NCBI RefSeq assembly: GCF_036289385.1
Contig: NZ_JAYFFH010000007.1
Coordinates: 58,099 to 122,098, forward strand
Source of the DNA: Anaerofustis butyriciformans
Lineage (GTDB): Bacteria; Bacillota; Clostridia; Eubacteriales; Anaerofustaceae
Length of the DNA stretch: 64,000 nucleotides
Reading direction: 5' to 3'
Shown here: positions 17,063 through 25,213 of the stretch, one piece after another
How positions within the stretch are numbered: the first letter of the stretch is position 1
Layout: each line of letters begins with the position of its first letter
Position numbers and translations under genes: made by a program
Notes under the pieces: model-generated
What the model was told of the DNA's origin: nothing
Database searches by the model: none
What the model saw: the letters and a program-made list of their open reading frames with translations, nothing else

Positions 17063-17434
17063 ATGAATTATATATCAAAAATAACCGGATTTGGCGACAT
17101 GGCTTTAGATTTTTTACAAGAAAATATGCTTATACTGTTTAATGATGATGCTCCAGTTGAACTTGCGGAATTATCTATTTTACATGAAAAGCAAGAATTA
17201 ACAAGGGATGTTTGTGTGGGTGATATTATTTCTCTTGGTGAAGATGATTATCTTGTTACTGCCGTAGGCTCAGAAGCGAAAGAAACATTAAAAATGTTGG
17301 GACATTGTTGTTTGGTATTTGGAGGAAAAGACAGCGTAGAACTTCCCGGACAAATCCAATTAAAAGGTGAAAAACTTCCAGATTTAAAGGTGGGAGATTA
17401 CATTAAAATACAATTTTTAGGAGGAAACGAATAA
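17063..17434 (+). CDS. srlB: PTS glucitol/sorbitol-type transporter subunit IIA
   Basis: 123 aa. A soluble EIIA of the glucitol family that relays phosphate from HPr to EIIB. The candidate phospho-histidine is His41 in SILHEKQEL; GDIISLGEDDYLVTAVGSEA and LPGQIQLKGEKLPDLKVGDYI also match the family. Its stop overlaps the start of the following dehydrogenase (TAATG), so the two are translationally coupled. Confidence 0.92.
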   Translation: MNYISKITGFGDMALDFLQENMLILFNDDAPVELAELSILHEKQELTRDVCVGDIISLGEDDYLVTAVGSEAKETLKMLGHCCLVFGGKDSVELPGQIQLKGEKLPDLKVGDYIKIQFLGGNE

Positions 17435-18732
17435 TGTTAAGAATGAATTACAAATTAGCAGAGCTAGAAGAAAAAAATGCTCCTATTATGACCAGTATAA
17501 TAGGAGCAGGACAAATGGGCAGGGGCATGACCAGTCAAATGATCAGGATGAAAGGTATGAAGCCCGCAATTGTTGCTGACATTAATATTGATAATGTCAT
17601 TGCCGCATTTGAAAACTCTGGATTAACCAAAGATGATTATATTATAACAAATAAATTAAGTGAAGCCAATGCATATCTTGAAAAAGGTAAGTATATTGCA
17701 ACAGAAAATTCAGAACTTGGTGCAAAAGCAAACCTTATTCAAGCTGCAGTTGATGCTACAGGAGTTCCTGAAGTAGGTGCAAGAGTTGCTATTGATGCAA
17801 TAAACGAAGGTAAACATATTTGTATGTTAAATGTTGAAACAGATGTTGTTATCGGACCTATGCTTAAAAAATTAGCTGATAATGCAGGTGTTATCTATAC
17901 AGGTAGTGCAGGGGACGAACCTGGTGCTGTTAAAGAATTATATGACTTTGCAACAGCTGCAGGATTTGATGTAAGAGTTATAGGTAAAGGTAAAAACAAT
18001 AAAATCGACTATGATGCAAACCCTACAACATTAGCTGAATATGCAGCTAAGAGAGGTGTTAGTCCTAAGATGCAAACAGCATTTACAGACGGAACAAAAA
18101 CAATGGTTGAACTTACTGCTATGGCTAACGCAACAGGCTTTATTCCTGATATCAGAGGAGGTCATGGACCTGAAGCTGAAGTAAAAGATTTACCTAACTT
18201 ATTTAGACCTACTGAAGAAGGTGGTATTCTTCAAAATGGATATGGAAAAGTTGAATGGGTAAACGGTATTGCTCCTGGTGTATTTGTAATCATTTCAAGC
18301 GATCTTCCTTTTGTTAAACATGAAATGAATTACCTAAGCATGGGCGAAGGTCCTAACTGGGTATTATACAGACCTTATCATTTATGTTCTTTAGAAACAC
18401 CATTAACAGTAGCAAAAGCAGTTGTTGACAATACTTCAACATTAGTTCCTATGGACGGTGGTTTAGTTTGTGAAACAGTAGCAGTTGCTAAGAAAGATTT
18501 AAAAGCAGGCGAAATGCTTGACGGTATTGGCGGATACACTGTATACGGTGTTGTTGATACACACGAAAACATGCTTAAAGATAACGGAGTTCCTTTGGGC
18601 GTTATTACAAAGAATACAAAACTTCTTAAAGATGTTAAAAAAGGACAAACAATCACATATGATATGGTTGATTTAGATGATAATTCATTAATTGTACAAC
18701 TTAGAAAATTACAAGATAGATTTTTTGGATAA
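17434..18732 (+). CDS. COG4091 NAD(P)-dependent dehydrogenase with C-terminal SAF domain
   Basis: 432 aa, AGGAGG nine bases before the ATG. The N-terminal Rossmann domain (SIIGAGQMGRGM at 21-32) resembles homoserine dehydrogenase. The middle part has the conserved TGSAGDEPGAVKELYDF and PDIRGGHGPEAEVKDL. The C-terminal SAF domain (about 345-415) has VAKKDLKAGEMLDGIGGY. COG4091 proteins are called 'homoserine dehydrogenase-like', but many sit in carbohydrate operons and the reaction is not settled. Here it occupies the slot normally held by sorbitol-6-phosphate dehydrogenase and so should act on the phosphorylated product of the PTS. That is inference from position only. Confidence 0.85.
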   Translation: MLRMNYKLAELEEKNAPIMTSIIGAGQMGRGMTSQMIRMKGMKPAIVADINIDNVIAAFENSGLTKDDYIITNKLSEANAYLEKGKYIATENSELGAKANLIQAAVDATGVPEVGARVAIDAINEGKHICMLNVETDVVIGPMLKKLADNAGVIYTGSAGDEPGAVKELYDFATAAGFDVRVIGKGKNNKIDYDANPTTLAEYAAKRGVSPKMQTAFTDGTKTMVELTAMANATGFIPDIRGGHGPEAEVKDLPNLFRPTEEGGILQNGYGKVEWVNGIAPGVFVIISSDLPFVKHEMNYLSMGEGPNWVLYRPYHLCSLETPLTVAKAVVDNTSTLVPMDGGLVCETVAVAKKDLKAGEMLDGIGGYTVYGVVDTHENMLKDNGVPLGVITKNTKLLKDVKKGQTITYDMVDLDDNSLIVQLRKLQDRFFG

Positions 18733-18754
18733 AATAATATAACATTTTGATTTA

Positions 18755-18800
18755 AATAAACCCAAATATGAAATTTAATTCATATTTGGGTTTATTATTT
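18755..18800 (+). terminator. Strong terminator of the PTS operon
   Basis: An 18-bp stem (18755-18772 with 18779-18796) around a six-base loop, followed by a T-rich stretch. Confidence 0.9.
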
Positions 18801-19083
18801 TAATTATATTAAAAACATAATAAATAATGTTATTAATATAAGTATATAATGAATACAGTAATAAATGATATATATTTTAATAAAATATGATTAAGAGCAT
18901 TGTATATATTTTAATTTGTATTTATGGCTTTGTAAGCTTTATTTGAAGGAGAATATATATAACTAACAACTCTAACCTATGTATTATTTATTTTGTTTAA
19001 ATGGCTTTTTATGAAGTCTTATAATGTTTTTCAAAAATTATTAAATATATGTTGTTTAAGAAAAGTTTGTAATATATCATTTA
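18801..19083. other. AT-rich intergenic region, no gene seen
   Basis: About 280 bp between the PTS terminator and the end of the lipoprotein gene. Very AT-rich with stop codons in all frames. A GAAGGAGAA stretch at about 18942 resembles a ribosome site but has no usable start codon behind it. I see no RNA gene. Confidence 0.6.
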
Positions 19084-19512
19084 TTATTGTAATCTGTTAA
19101 ATAAGTCAAGAACAGCATCGTGTTGAGGGAAATCTGTAGGAAGTATAATAGCATATCCGTTTGCAACTGTAACATTTTCTGTTATTTCGCTTCCAAGAGA
19201 TTCCATTGTTAATTTACCATCTTTTTCAGCATTTTTATATGCATCTGAATCTTTATCAAATGTATATAATTCTAAAGTTTTATCATCGGCTGTAAATTTA
19301 AATCCCGCAGTTGCACCTACAAGTTCGTACATTGTTTCTGATTCTGTTCCTTCGATTCCAAGATTTTTAAGTTCAGCTTTGAATTCTTCTACTGTGATTT
19401 TAGGTTCGCTTGTTTGTGTTTCACCAGAACTGCTTGTTTCTCCTCCGCATGCAACGAAAGAAACAGCCATAAGAGCAACAATTAATAATGCTAATAATTT
19501 TTTTAGTTTCAT
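19084..19512 (-). CDS. Small lipoprotein of unknown function
   Basis: 142 aa. A type II signal peptide (MKLKKLLALLIVALMAVSFVAC) has its lipidated Cys at residue 22, followed by GGETSSSGE and a Ser/Thr linker to about residue 38. The mature part is a small acidic domain (about 40-142) with VEEFKAELKNLGIEG and repeated Asp/Glu/Lys patches. It should be anchored to the outer face of the membrane. Strong AGGGAGG-type ribosome site upstream. No family recognised. It lies just downstream of the leftward tRNA cluster but behind that cluster's terminator. Confidence 0.85.
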   Translation of the reverse strand: MKLKKLLALLIVALMAVSFVACGGETSSSGETQTSEPKITVEEFKAELKNLGIEGTESETMYELVGATAGFKFTADDKTLELYTFDKDSDAYKNAEKDGKLTMESLGSEITENVTVANGYAIILPTDFPQHDAVLDLFNRLQ

Positions 19513-19577
19513 AATTTATTCCCTCCTTGAAACTTATATTATAAGTTAATGATATCACAAAGGAAGAGAAAAAAATA

Positions 19578-19600
19578 TAAAAAAAAGACCTTGAGGTCTA
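19578..19600 (-). terminator. Terminator of the tRNA cluster
   Basis: Leftward AGACC-TCAA-GGTCT stem followed by eight T, 12 bp past the last tRNA. Confidence 0.85.
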
Positions 19601-19611
19601 ACATAAAAGGA

Positions 19612-19700
19612 TGGTGCCGAAGACCGGAGTCGAACCGGTACGATCGGTAAGGATCGCAGGATTTTAAGTCCTGTGCGTCTGCCAATTTCGCCACTTCGGC
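19612..19700 (-). tRNA. tRNA-Leu(TAA)
   Basis: 89 nt with encoded CCA. Acceptor GCCGAAG pairs with CTTCGGC, anticodon loop CTTAAAA gives TAA, and a long variable arm is present, as expected for leucine. Last gene of the leftward six-tRNA cluster. Confidence 0.97.
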
Positions 19701-19711
19701 TTAAGATAAAA

Positions 19712-19786
19712 TGGAGGCGGCACCCAGACTCGAACTGGGGATACGGGTGTTGCAGACCCTTGCCTTACCACTTGGCTATGCCGCCT
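19712..19786 (-). tRNA. tRNA-Cys(GCA)
   Basis: 75 nt with encoded CCA. Acceptor AGGCGGC pairs with GCCGCCT; anticodon loop CTGCAAC gives GCA. Confidence 0.97.
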
Positions 19787-19794
19787 AAAAAAAA

Positions 19795-19870
19795 TGGAGC
19801 GAAAGACGAGATTCGAACTCGCGACCCTCGCCTTGGCAAGGCGATGCTCTACCACTGAGCCACTTTCGCT
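19795..19870 (-). tRNA. tRNA-Gly(GCC)
   Basis: 76 nt with encoded CCA. Acceptor AGCGAAAG side pairs with CTTTCGCT; anticodon loop TTGCCAA gives GCC; TTCGAAT T-loop. Confidence 0.97.
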
Positions 19871-19875
19871 TAAGA

Positions 19876-19952
<77 letters not shown>

Positions 19953-19957
19953 TAAAA

Positions 19958-20034
19958 TGGCGACTCGGAAGGGACTCGAACCCTCGACCTCTAGCGTGAC
20001 AGGCTAGCATTCTAACCAGCTGAACTACCGAGCC
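19958..20034 (-). tRNA. tRNA-Asp(GTC)
   Basis: 77 nt with encoded CCA. Acceptor GGCTCGG pairs with CCGAGTC (one G-T), discriminator G; anticodon loop CTGTCAC gives GTC. Confidence 0.97.
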
Positions 20035-20058
20035 GCATTCTTAATATTAATTTTTTAA

Positions 20059-20134
20059 TGGTGGTCGCAATAGGGCTCGAACCTATGACCCCCTGCTTGT
20101 AAGGCAGGTGCTCTCCCAGCTGAGCTATGCGACC
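20059..20134 (-). tRNA. tRNA-Val(TAC)
   Basis: 76 nt with encoded CCA. Acceptor GGTCGCA pairs with TGCGACC; anticodon loop TTACAAG gives TAC. First gene of the cluster, 36 bp after the consensus promoter. Confidence 0.97.
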
Positions 20135-20169
20135 ATTTTTTTTTGTTGCCACTTTTTCAGCGCTGATTT

Positions 20170-20198
20170 ATTATATAACAATGCAAAGATTATGTCAA
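20170..20198 (-). promoter_or_regulatory. Consensus promoter of the six-tRNA cluster
   Basis: Leftward TTGACA, exactly 17-bp spacer, TATAAT. This is a perfect sigma-A promoter, as expected for stable RNA genes. Confidence 0.93.
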
Positions 20199-20216
20199 GT
20201 ATAAATTAACATTTTT

Positions 20217-21386
20217 TTAATTTATTTTTTCAAAAGTTTTTTCGTTATAATAGATAACATTGCAACCCTTTATTTTTGCAGTGTTTATGCTTTCTTTATA
20301 ATTTGATGGAATAGATAAAACACTCTTATCTCCGTCTGAAATATATTTTTTATCCGGATTTTTTTTATAATAATCAAAATACCAGTACATATCTTGGTGT
20401 TGTCCTTTATTTGCTATAGCTCTGCTTATATAATAAGGATCAAAGTCATTTTTTATTGGATTTGTAAAATAAGGTTTTTCCGGTGCTGCAAGAACTGCGC
20501 TTTCTATATTGTATGAAATGTCTTTATATGTTCCGCTTTTTACAGCTTTTAATCCATTTTTGTTTGGTTTATCACCATATGGATAAGCTAAATAAACAGT
20601 CTTGTTTTTATTTGTGTTGTTATAAACTAAATTATTTACTTTTCCTATTTCTTTTGTTATCTCGCTATTACTTAGCTCATTCATATTATAATGGCTATAA
20701 GTATGATTTCCTATCTCATATCCTAATTCCTGTAAAACTCTGAATTTATCCTCATAGGTGCCTTCTGATTTACTGTTATGGTAGGCATCATATTCAAATG
20801 GATTGTCTGTTATATATAAAACTCCTCCATTTCCAAAATCGGGATGCTCGGCTTTAAAATTTTCAAGAATCCCTATAAGTGTATCATCATTTACTACAAG
20901 TTTTCCTTCTTTATTTTTTACAAGGGAAAAACAGCTTTTTAATCCATCATCAAAAGTTAGCAAAATAGGGGTTTTCCCTGCAGGTATATCTATATCATTG
21001 CTTAAATACTCTTTCATGGAAATTAAAACATATCCGTTTTGGTACATATATTCCAAATCTTCTTTAAATTCTTTTTTGCTTCTGTGCCATGGATAGTGAT
21101 TCTTTTTATCATCTATACTGTGGTACATAACAACTAAAATATCACCGGCTTCATTTGGTTTAATATTTTTATAGTCAATATCTGTCTTTGATACATCTTC
21201 TTTTATCTCTACTTCGTTTTGAGTATTTATATAAGCTGAAAATTTATTTATATTAAAAGATACTAACATGGCAATAAAACAAAGAAGTACTAAAATTATA
21301 ATGTAATACCTTTGTTTTTTTATAAACATATTTAGATTGGTAATCTTTTTTCTAAAATCATCATTATGTTTATTTTTGTTTGACAA
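20217..21386 (-). CDS. Membrane-anchored polysaccharide deacetylase
   Basis: 389 aa. The start codon is a TTG at 21386, backed by GAGAGGT eight bases upstream; no suitable ATG exists nearby. A membrane anchor lies at about 25-47. The CE4/NodB domain follows at about 80-340, with VVMYHSIDD, the metal-binding LLTFDDG (145-148) and GNHTYSHYNMNEL, and YLAYPYGD. It resembles the PgaB/IcaB-like branch and probably deacetylates a cell-surface glycan outside the membrane. The CDS ends just upstream of the tRNA promoter region. Not closely similar to the deacetylase at 12458, which has Ig repeats. Confidence 0.87.
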   Translation of the reverse strand: MSNKNKHNDDFRKKITNLNMFIKKQRYYIIILVLLCFIAMLVSFNINKFSAYINTQNEVEIKEDVSKTDIDYKNIKPNEAGDILVVMYHSIDDKKNHYPWHRSKKEFKEDLEYMYQNGYVLISMKEYLSNDIDIPAGKTPILLTFDDGLKSCFSLVKNKEGKLVVNDDTLIGILENFKAEHPDFGNGGVLYITDNPFEYDAYHNSKSEGTYEDKFRVLQELGYEIGNHTYSHYNMNELSNSEITKEIGKVNNLVYNNTNKNKTVYLAYPYGDKPNKNGLKAVKSGTYKDISYNIESAVLAAPEKPYFTNPIKNDFDPYYISRAIANKGQHQDMYWYFDYYKKNPDKKYISDGDKSVLSIPSNYKESINTAKIKGCNVIYYNEKTFEKIN

Positions 21387-21493
21387 TTGTTTTTACCTCT
21401 CTTTTTATTTGTTACATTAAAATATATGTTAAGTAGAAAAAAATATTTTCTAATTTTAAGATGTTTTTTGCTTTTTAACAATATATATGTTTT

Positions 21494-21518
21494 TATAATG
21501 GTGTATATAACCATTATA
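21494..21518. promoter_or_regulatory. 25-bp inverted repeat upstream of the RLP gene
   Basis: TATAATGGT-GTATATA-ACCATTATA, perfect 9-bp arms with a 7-bp centre, lying between the divergent deacetylase and RuBisCO-like genes. Candidate operator. It has no T-tract, so it is not an obvious terminator. Confidence 0.5.
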
Positions 21519-21611
21519 GTTTATTTGTTGTTTTTATTTTGTTACTTGTTAATAATATTATAACATTAAGTTATTTTAAATAGAAATAAAAGTAAAATAT
21601 AAATTATAATA

Positions 21612-21640
21612 TTGACAAAACATAATTACCATGTTAATAT
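21612..21640 (+). promoter_or_regulatory. Promoter of the RuBisCO-like gene
   Basis: TTGACA (21612-21617), 17-bp spacer, TAATAT (21635-21640). The spacer and the edge of the -10 box contain ATTACCATGTTAAT (21624-21637), a quasi-palindrome that could be a repressor site. Confidence 0.75.
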
Positions 21641-21731
21641 AAAAGCGTAAAGACAGGACTATGTTTATAAAGTTGTTTTTACATTTAAGGGTAGACGGTT
21701 AAATACTTAAAGTTTAAGGAGGATTTTTATA

Positions 21732-23060
21732 ATGAAACAAAAATATAACCCTTTGATGTTCCAATGTAGTGAAAGTTTAGATATGAGCAAATATATTGTT
21801 GCTACATATTATATGAGAGGTAAAGGAAATAATCCTATGGAACTTGACCTTGCCAAATTTGCAGAATCAATAGCTGCAGAACAAGCAACAGGTACATGGA
21901 TTGATGTTCCTTTTGAAACAGATGACATTGTTGAAAGACATGCTGCAAAAGTTATTGGTATTTATGAAACACCTGCTTATGACAGAGAACTTCCTGACGG
22001 AATACAATACAGAGATATGATAGTTAGACTTGCTTTCCCTTGGGAAAACATAGGAACTAATTTCCCAATGATTTTTACAACTGCAATAGGTAATATTTCT
22101 GCTGCAAGATTAAAACTTGTAGACCTTGAATTCCCTAAAGAATATACAGACCATTTCCAAGGTCCAAAATTTGGTATAAAAGGCGTAAGAGAAATTCTTG
22201 ATATTCCTGAAAGACCACTTACTTGTGCAATGATTAAACCTGATACAGGTTGGACTCCTGAACAAGGTGCAATAATGGCAGGGGATGCTTATGTTGGCGG
22301 TATTGATGTAATAAAAGATGATGAACTTCTTGTTGCGGATCCTGCATGGTGTCCTATTGAAAAAAGAGTTAAAGCAATAACAGAAGCAGGTCTTCGAGCT
22401 TATGAACAAACAGGTGAAAAACATTTATATACTGTTAACTTAACAGAAGACAGCTTTAAGATTAAAGACCTTGCATACAGAGCTTTAGATGCAGGTGCAA
22501 ATGCTTTAATGATTAATACATATACAGCAGGTTTCTCAGCTCTTAGAATGTTAGCTGAAGACCCTAATATTCAAGTTCCTATTATGTCACATCCTGACTA
22601 TGCTGCAGCACAATCTTACTCTCCTGATACAGGTGTTGCCGTAGCATTACTTTGGGGTAAACTTGTAAGACTTGCCGGAGCTGATATGGCAATAACAACA
22701 AACTATTATGGTAAGATTCCTGTACTTAGAGATTCATACTTAAGAACTTGTAGAGATCTTAAGATGAAATTCCATAATATTAAAGATTGTCTTCCTGCAC
22801 CAAGCGGTGGAATGTATCAAGGTGTTGTTCCAGAAACAATTTATGAAGTTGGTACTGATGTTATGATTGCAGCAGGCGGTGCTGTTCATGGACATAGAAA
22901 CGGTGCTACAGCAGGTGCAAGATCTCTAAGACAAGCAATTGATGCTGCTATGGCTGGTATTCCATTAAGAGAATATGCAAAAGATAAACCGGATCTTCAA
23001 ATCGCTCTTGATGATTGGGGATGTGGTGAAAAAGAAGATTTATTTGACATGAAAAAATAA
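21732..23060 (+). CDS. RuBisCO-like protein (form IV type), substrate unknown
   Basis: 442 aa, AAGGAGG before the ATG. It is a RuBisCO large-subunit fold with N-terminal domain about 10-150 and TIM barrel about 155-430. The carbamylation/metal site is kept: GGIDVIKDDE gives Lys195, Asp197, Glu198. The first KP lysine is kept (Lys169 in AMIKPDTG), but the second lysine of KPK is Asp171. The SGG phosphate-binding motif (APSGGMYQG) and GHRNGATAGARSLRQA are present. The altered KP motif argues against true carboxylase activity. Known RLPs act as DK-MTP-1-P enolases or in apionate/sugar-acid pathways (OiaX-like). No methionine-salvage or sugar-acid gene is adjacent; the gene stands alone between its own promoter and terminator. 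Confidence 0.9.
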   Translation: MKQKYNPLMFQCSESLDMSKYIVATYYMRGKGNNPMELDLAKFAESIAAEQATGTWIDVPFETDDIVERHAAKVIGIYETPAYDRELPDGIQYRDMIVRLAFPWENIGTNFPMIFTTAIGNISAARLKLVDLEFPKEYTDHFQGPKFGIKGVREILDIPERPLTCAMIKPDTGWTPEQGAIMAGDAYVGGIDVIKDDELLVADPAWCPIEKRVKAITEAGLRAYEQTGEKHLYTVNLTEDSFKIKDLAYRALDAGANALMINTYTAGFSALRMLAEDPNIQVPIMSHPDYAAAQSYSPDTGVAVALLWGKLVRLAGADMAITTNYYGKIPVLRDSYLRTCRDLKMKFHNIKDCLPAPSGGMYQGVVPETIYEVGTDVMIAAGGAVHGHRNGATAGARSLRQAIDAAMAGIPLREYAKDKPDLQIALDDWGCGEKEDLFDMKK

Positions 23061-23115
23061 ACTTTTGAGTTTATAACATAAAGTCATGTTTTCCTCTTAA
23101 AAAGAATAAATTATT

Positions 23116-23150
23116 ACCCCCAACGATAGTTGGGGGTTGTTTTTTTTATT
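23116..23150 (+). terminator. Terminator of the RuBisCO-like gene
   Basis: CCCCCAAC-GATA-GTTGGGGG followed by TTG and eight T; very stable. Confidence 0.93.
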
Positions 23151-23187
23151 ATTAAAAAAAAGTATTTTAATTGTCAAGTAAAAAACC

Positions 23188-23216
23188 TTGACAATGTCTT
23201 TTCCTTTTGTTATAAT
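23188..23216 (+). promoter_or_regulatory. Promoter of ylxM-ffh, overlapped by an inverted repeat
   Basis: TTGACA (23188-23193), 17-bp spacer, TATAAT (23211-23216), a perfect consensus. The -35 box is inside one arm of TTGTCAAG-8 bp-CTTGACAA (23171-23194). Confidence 0.88.
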
Positions 23217-23242
23217 CCTTTAGTCAGTATAAGGAGAGTAGT

Positions 23243-23557
23243 ATGGAAAAATATTTTAAGATGTCGTATTTAATAGATATATATGCATCTCTTCTTACTC
23301 AAAAACAGTATAAAGTGCTTGAATATTATTACAGTGATGATATATCACTAAGTGAAATTGCAAGTATTTTGAATATCTCTAGACAAGGTGTTTATGATAC
23401 TTTAAAAAGGGCAGAAAAAATAATATCTGATTATGATGATAAATTACAGTTATTAAATAAATATGAACAAAACATTAAAATGCTTGAAAAAGCAGAAGCT
23501 TTGATTGATAATAAAGAGGCTTTATCTTTAATAGAGAAGGTAAAGGAAAACCTATAA
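23243..23557 (+). CDS. ylxM: YlxM family SRP-associated DNA-binding protein
   Basis: 104 aa, UPF0122 family. All-helical with a sigma-70 region 4-like HTH (SLSEIASILNISRQGVYDTLKRAE, about 34-57). It is encoded immediately upstream of ffh, the conserved arrangement; in streptococci YlxM modulates SRP function. AAGGAGAG precedes the ATG. Confidence 0.95.
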   Translation: MEKYFKMSYLIDIYASLLTQKQYKVLEYYYSDDISLSEIASILNISRQGVYDTLKRAEKIISDYDDKLQLLNKYEQNIKMLEKAEALIDNKEALSLIEKVKENL

Positions 23558-23567
23558 GGAGGTTTCT

Positions 23568-24890
23568 ATGTTTCAGGCTTTAGGTGATAAATTACAGGAA
23601 ACTTTTAAAAAGTTAAGAGGAAAAGGAAAACTTACAGAAAAAGATATCGATGCAGCTTTAAGAGAAATAAGAATGTCCTTACTTGAAGCTGATGTAAACT
23701 ATAAAGTAGTAAAAACATTTGCAAAAAATTTAAAAGAAAAATGTATGGGGGAAGAGGTTTTAAAATCTTTGACTCCGGGACAACAAGTTATTAAGATAGT
23801 TAACAATGAACTTATCGATTTGCTTGGAGGGGAAAGCAGAGATATAAACTTTTCATCCACTCCTCCGACTGTTATTATGGTTGTCGGGGTACAAGGTAGT
23901 GGTAAAACTACAAGTATCGGTAAAATGGGTAACTATTTTAAAAATAAAAAGAATAAAAAAGTTGTGTTTGTAGCTTGTGATATTCACAGAGCCGCAGCGG
24001 TAGATCAACTTAAAATTCTTGGTGAAGGTCTTGATATTGAGGTATTTTCACTTGATAGTAAAGATGCAGGAAAGATTGCAAAAAAAGGTGTTGAATATGC
24101 AAAAAGTAAAGGCGCTGATATTGTAATCGTAGATACGGCCGGTAGACAACATGTTGACAGTGAAATGATGGAAGAAGCCGTAAAGGTTAAAAAAGTTATT
24201 AATCCTGACGAAACACTATTTGTAATAGACTCTTTAATGGGACAACAAGCCGTAGATGCAGCAAAAGCTTTCGATGAAAATCTTGAAATTACAGGTTTCA
24301 TTCTTTCAAAACTTGACTCTGATGCAAGAGGCGGTGCGGCACTTAGTGTTACTTATATAACAAATAAGCCTATTAAGTTTTCTGCATTTGGTGAAAAAAT
24401 GGAAGACTTTGAACCTTTCCATCCTGATAGAGTAGCATCAAGAATTCTTGGTATGGGTGACGTTCTTTCTTTGATAGAAAAAGCGGAAAGCGTATATAAC
24501 GAAGAAGAAGCTAAGAAGATGGAAGCAAAATTAAGAAAGAACTCTTTTACTTTGGAAGATTTTCTTGATCAAATGGAAAGCATGAGTAAAATGGGTGGAA
24601 TTGAAAGTATACTATCTATGCTTCCGGGTGCAGGAAAGCTTAAGAATTTATCAATAGATGAAAGAGAGCTTGTAAGACAAAAAGCAATAATACAGTCAAT
24701 GACAATAAAGGAAAGACAAAATCCAAGTATCATCAATGCCAGCAGAAGAAAGAGAATAGCTGCTGGAAGCGGTACAAAAGTAAGTGATGTAAATAAACTT
24801 TTAACGGGATTTGAACAAAGTAAAAAAATGATGAAACAGCTTAATTCAGGTAAGATGAGATTACCTAAGATGAAATTCCCGTTTATGTAA
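23568..24890 (+). CDS. ffh: Signal recognition particle protein Ffh
   Basis: 440 aa. SRP54-type GTPase that binds 4.5S/scRNA and signal peptides of membrane proteins. N domain 1-90. G domain: GVQGSGKTTS near 107, DIHRAAAVDQL, DTAGRQ, and a TKxD-like box read as SKLD. A methionine-rich M domain runs from about 325 to 440 (LDQMESMSKMGG, KMMKQLNSGKMRLPKMKFPFM). AGGAGG precedes the ATG. First large gene of the ylxM-ffh-rpsP-khpA unit. Confidence 0.97.
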   Translation: MFQALGDKLQETFKKLRGKGKLTEKDIDAALREIRMSLLEADVNYKVVKTFAKNLKEKCMGEEVLKSLTPGQQVIKIVNNELIDLLGGESRDINFSSTPPTVIMVVGVQGSGKTTSIGKMGNYFKNKKNKKVVFVACDIHRAAAVDQLKILGEGLDIEVFSLDSKDAGKIAKKGVEYAKSKGADIVIVDTAGRQHVDSEMMEEAVKVKKVINPDETLFVIDSLMGQQAVDAAKAFDENLEITGFILSKLDSDARGGAALSVTYITNKPIKFSAFGEKMEDFEPFHPDRVASRILGMGDVLSLIEKAESVYNEEEAKKMEAKLRKNSFTLEDFLDQMESMSKMGGIESILSMLPGAGKLKNLSIDERELVRQKAIIQSMTIKERQNPSIINASRRKRIAAGSGTKVSDVNKLLTGFEQSKKMMKQLNSGKMRLPKMKFPFM

Positions 24891-24958
24891 CAAGTCAAAA
24901 AAGAAATTTAATTTCTTTAATATAAAAATATAATTATTAAAATAAAAGGAGAAAAAAC

Positions 24959-25201
24959 ATGGCAGTAAAAATCAGATTAAAAAGAATGGGTTCAAAAAAA
25001 CAACCATACTACAGAATCGTAGTAGCAGATGAAAGAACAGCAAGAGATGGTAAAAGCATCGACTTAATCGGAAGATATAAACCAGTTGGAGAAAAAAGCA
25101 TTGAAATTAATGCTGAAAAAGCTCAAGAATGGTTAAACAAAGGTGCTAAACCAACTGATACTGTTGCTAAGTTATTCAAACAAAACGGTATTATAAAATA
25201 A
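24959..25201 (+). CDS. rpsP: 30S ribosomal protein S16
   Basis: 80 aa, full length for S16, beginning MAVKIRLKRMGSKKQPYYRI, followed by VVADERTARDGK and IGRYKP. AAAGGAG precedes the ATG. khpA follows; the rimM and trmD genes often found next in this cluster are absent here. Confidence 0.98.
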   Translation: MAVKIRLKRMGSKKQPYYRIVVADERTARDGKSIDLIGRYKPVGEKSIEINAEKAQEWLNKGAKPTDTVAKLFKQNGIIK

Positions 25202-25213
25202 TAGGAGACCAAT

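Larger units (their letters stand above)
21387..21731. other. Intergenic region with operator-like repeats and the RLP promoter
   Basis: About 345 bp with no gene. It holds a 25-bp perfect inverted repeat at 21494-21518, the promoter at 21612-21640, and a leader of roughly 85 nt before the RuBisCO-like gene. The leader does not match any riboswitch class I know. Confidence 0.6.

Noticed and set aside
21641..21731. Possible riboswitch in the leader of the RuBisCO-like gene
   Set aside because: The 85-nt leader shows no strong paired elements or known consensus; left as an ordinary leader.
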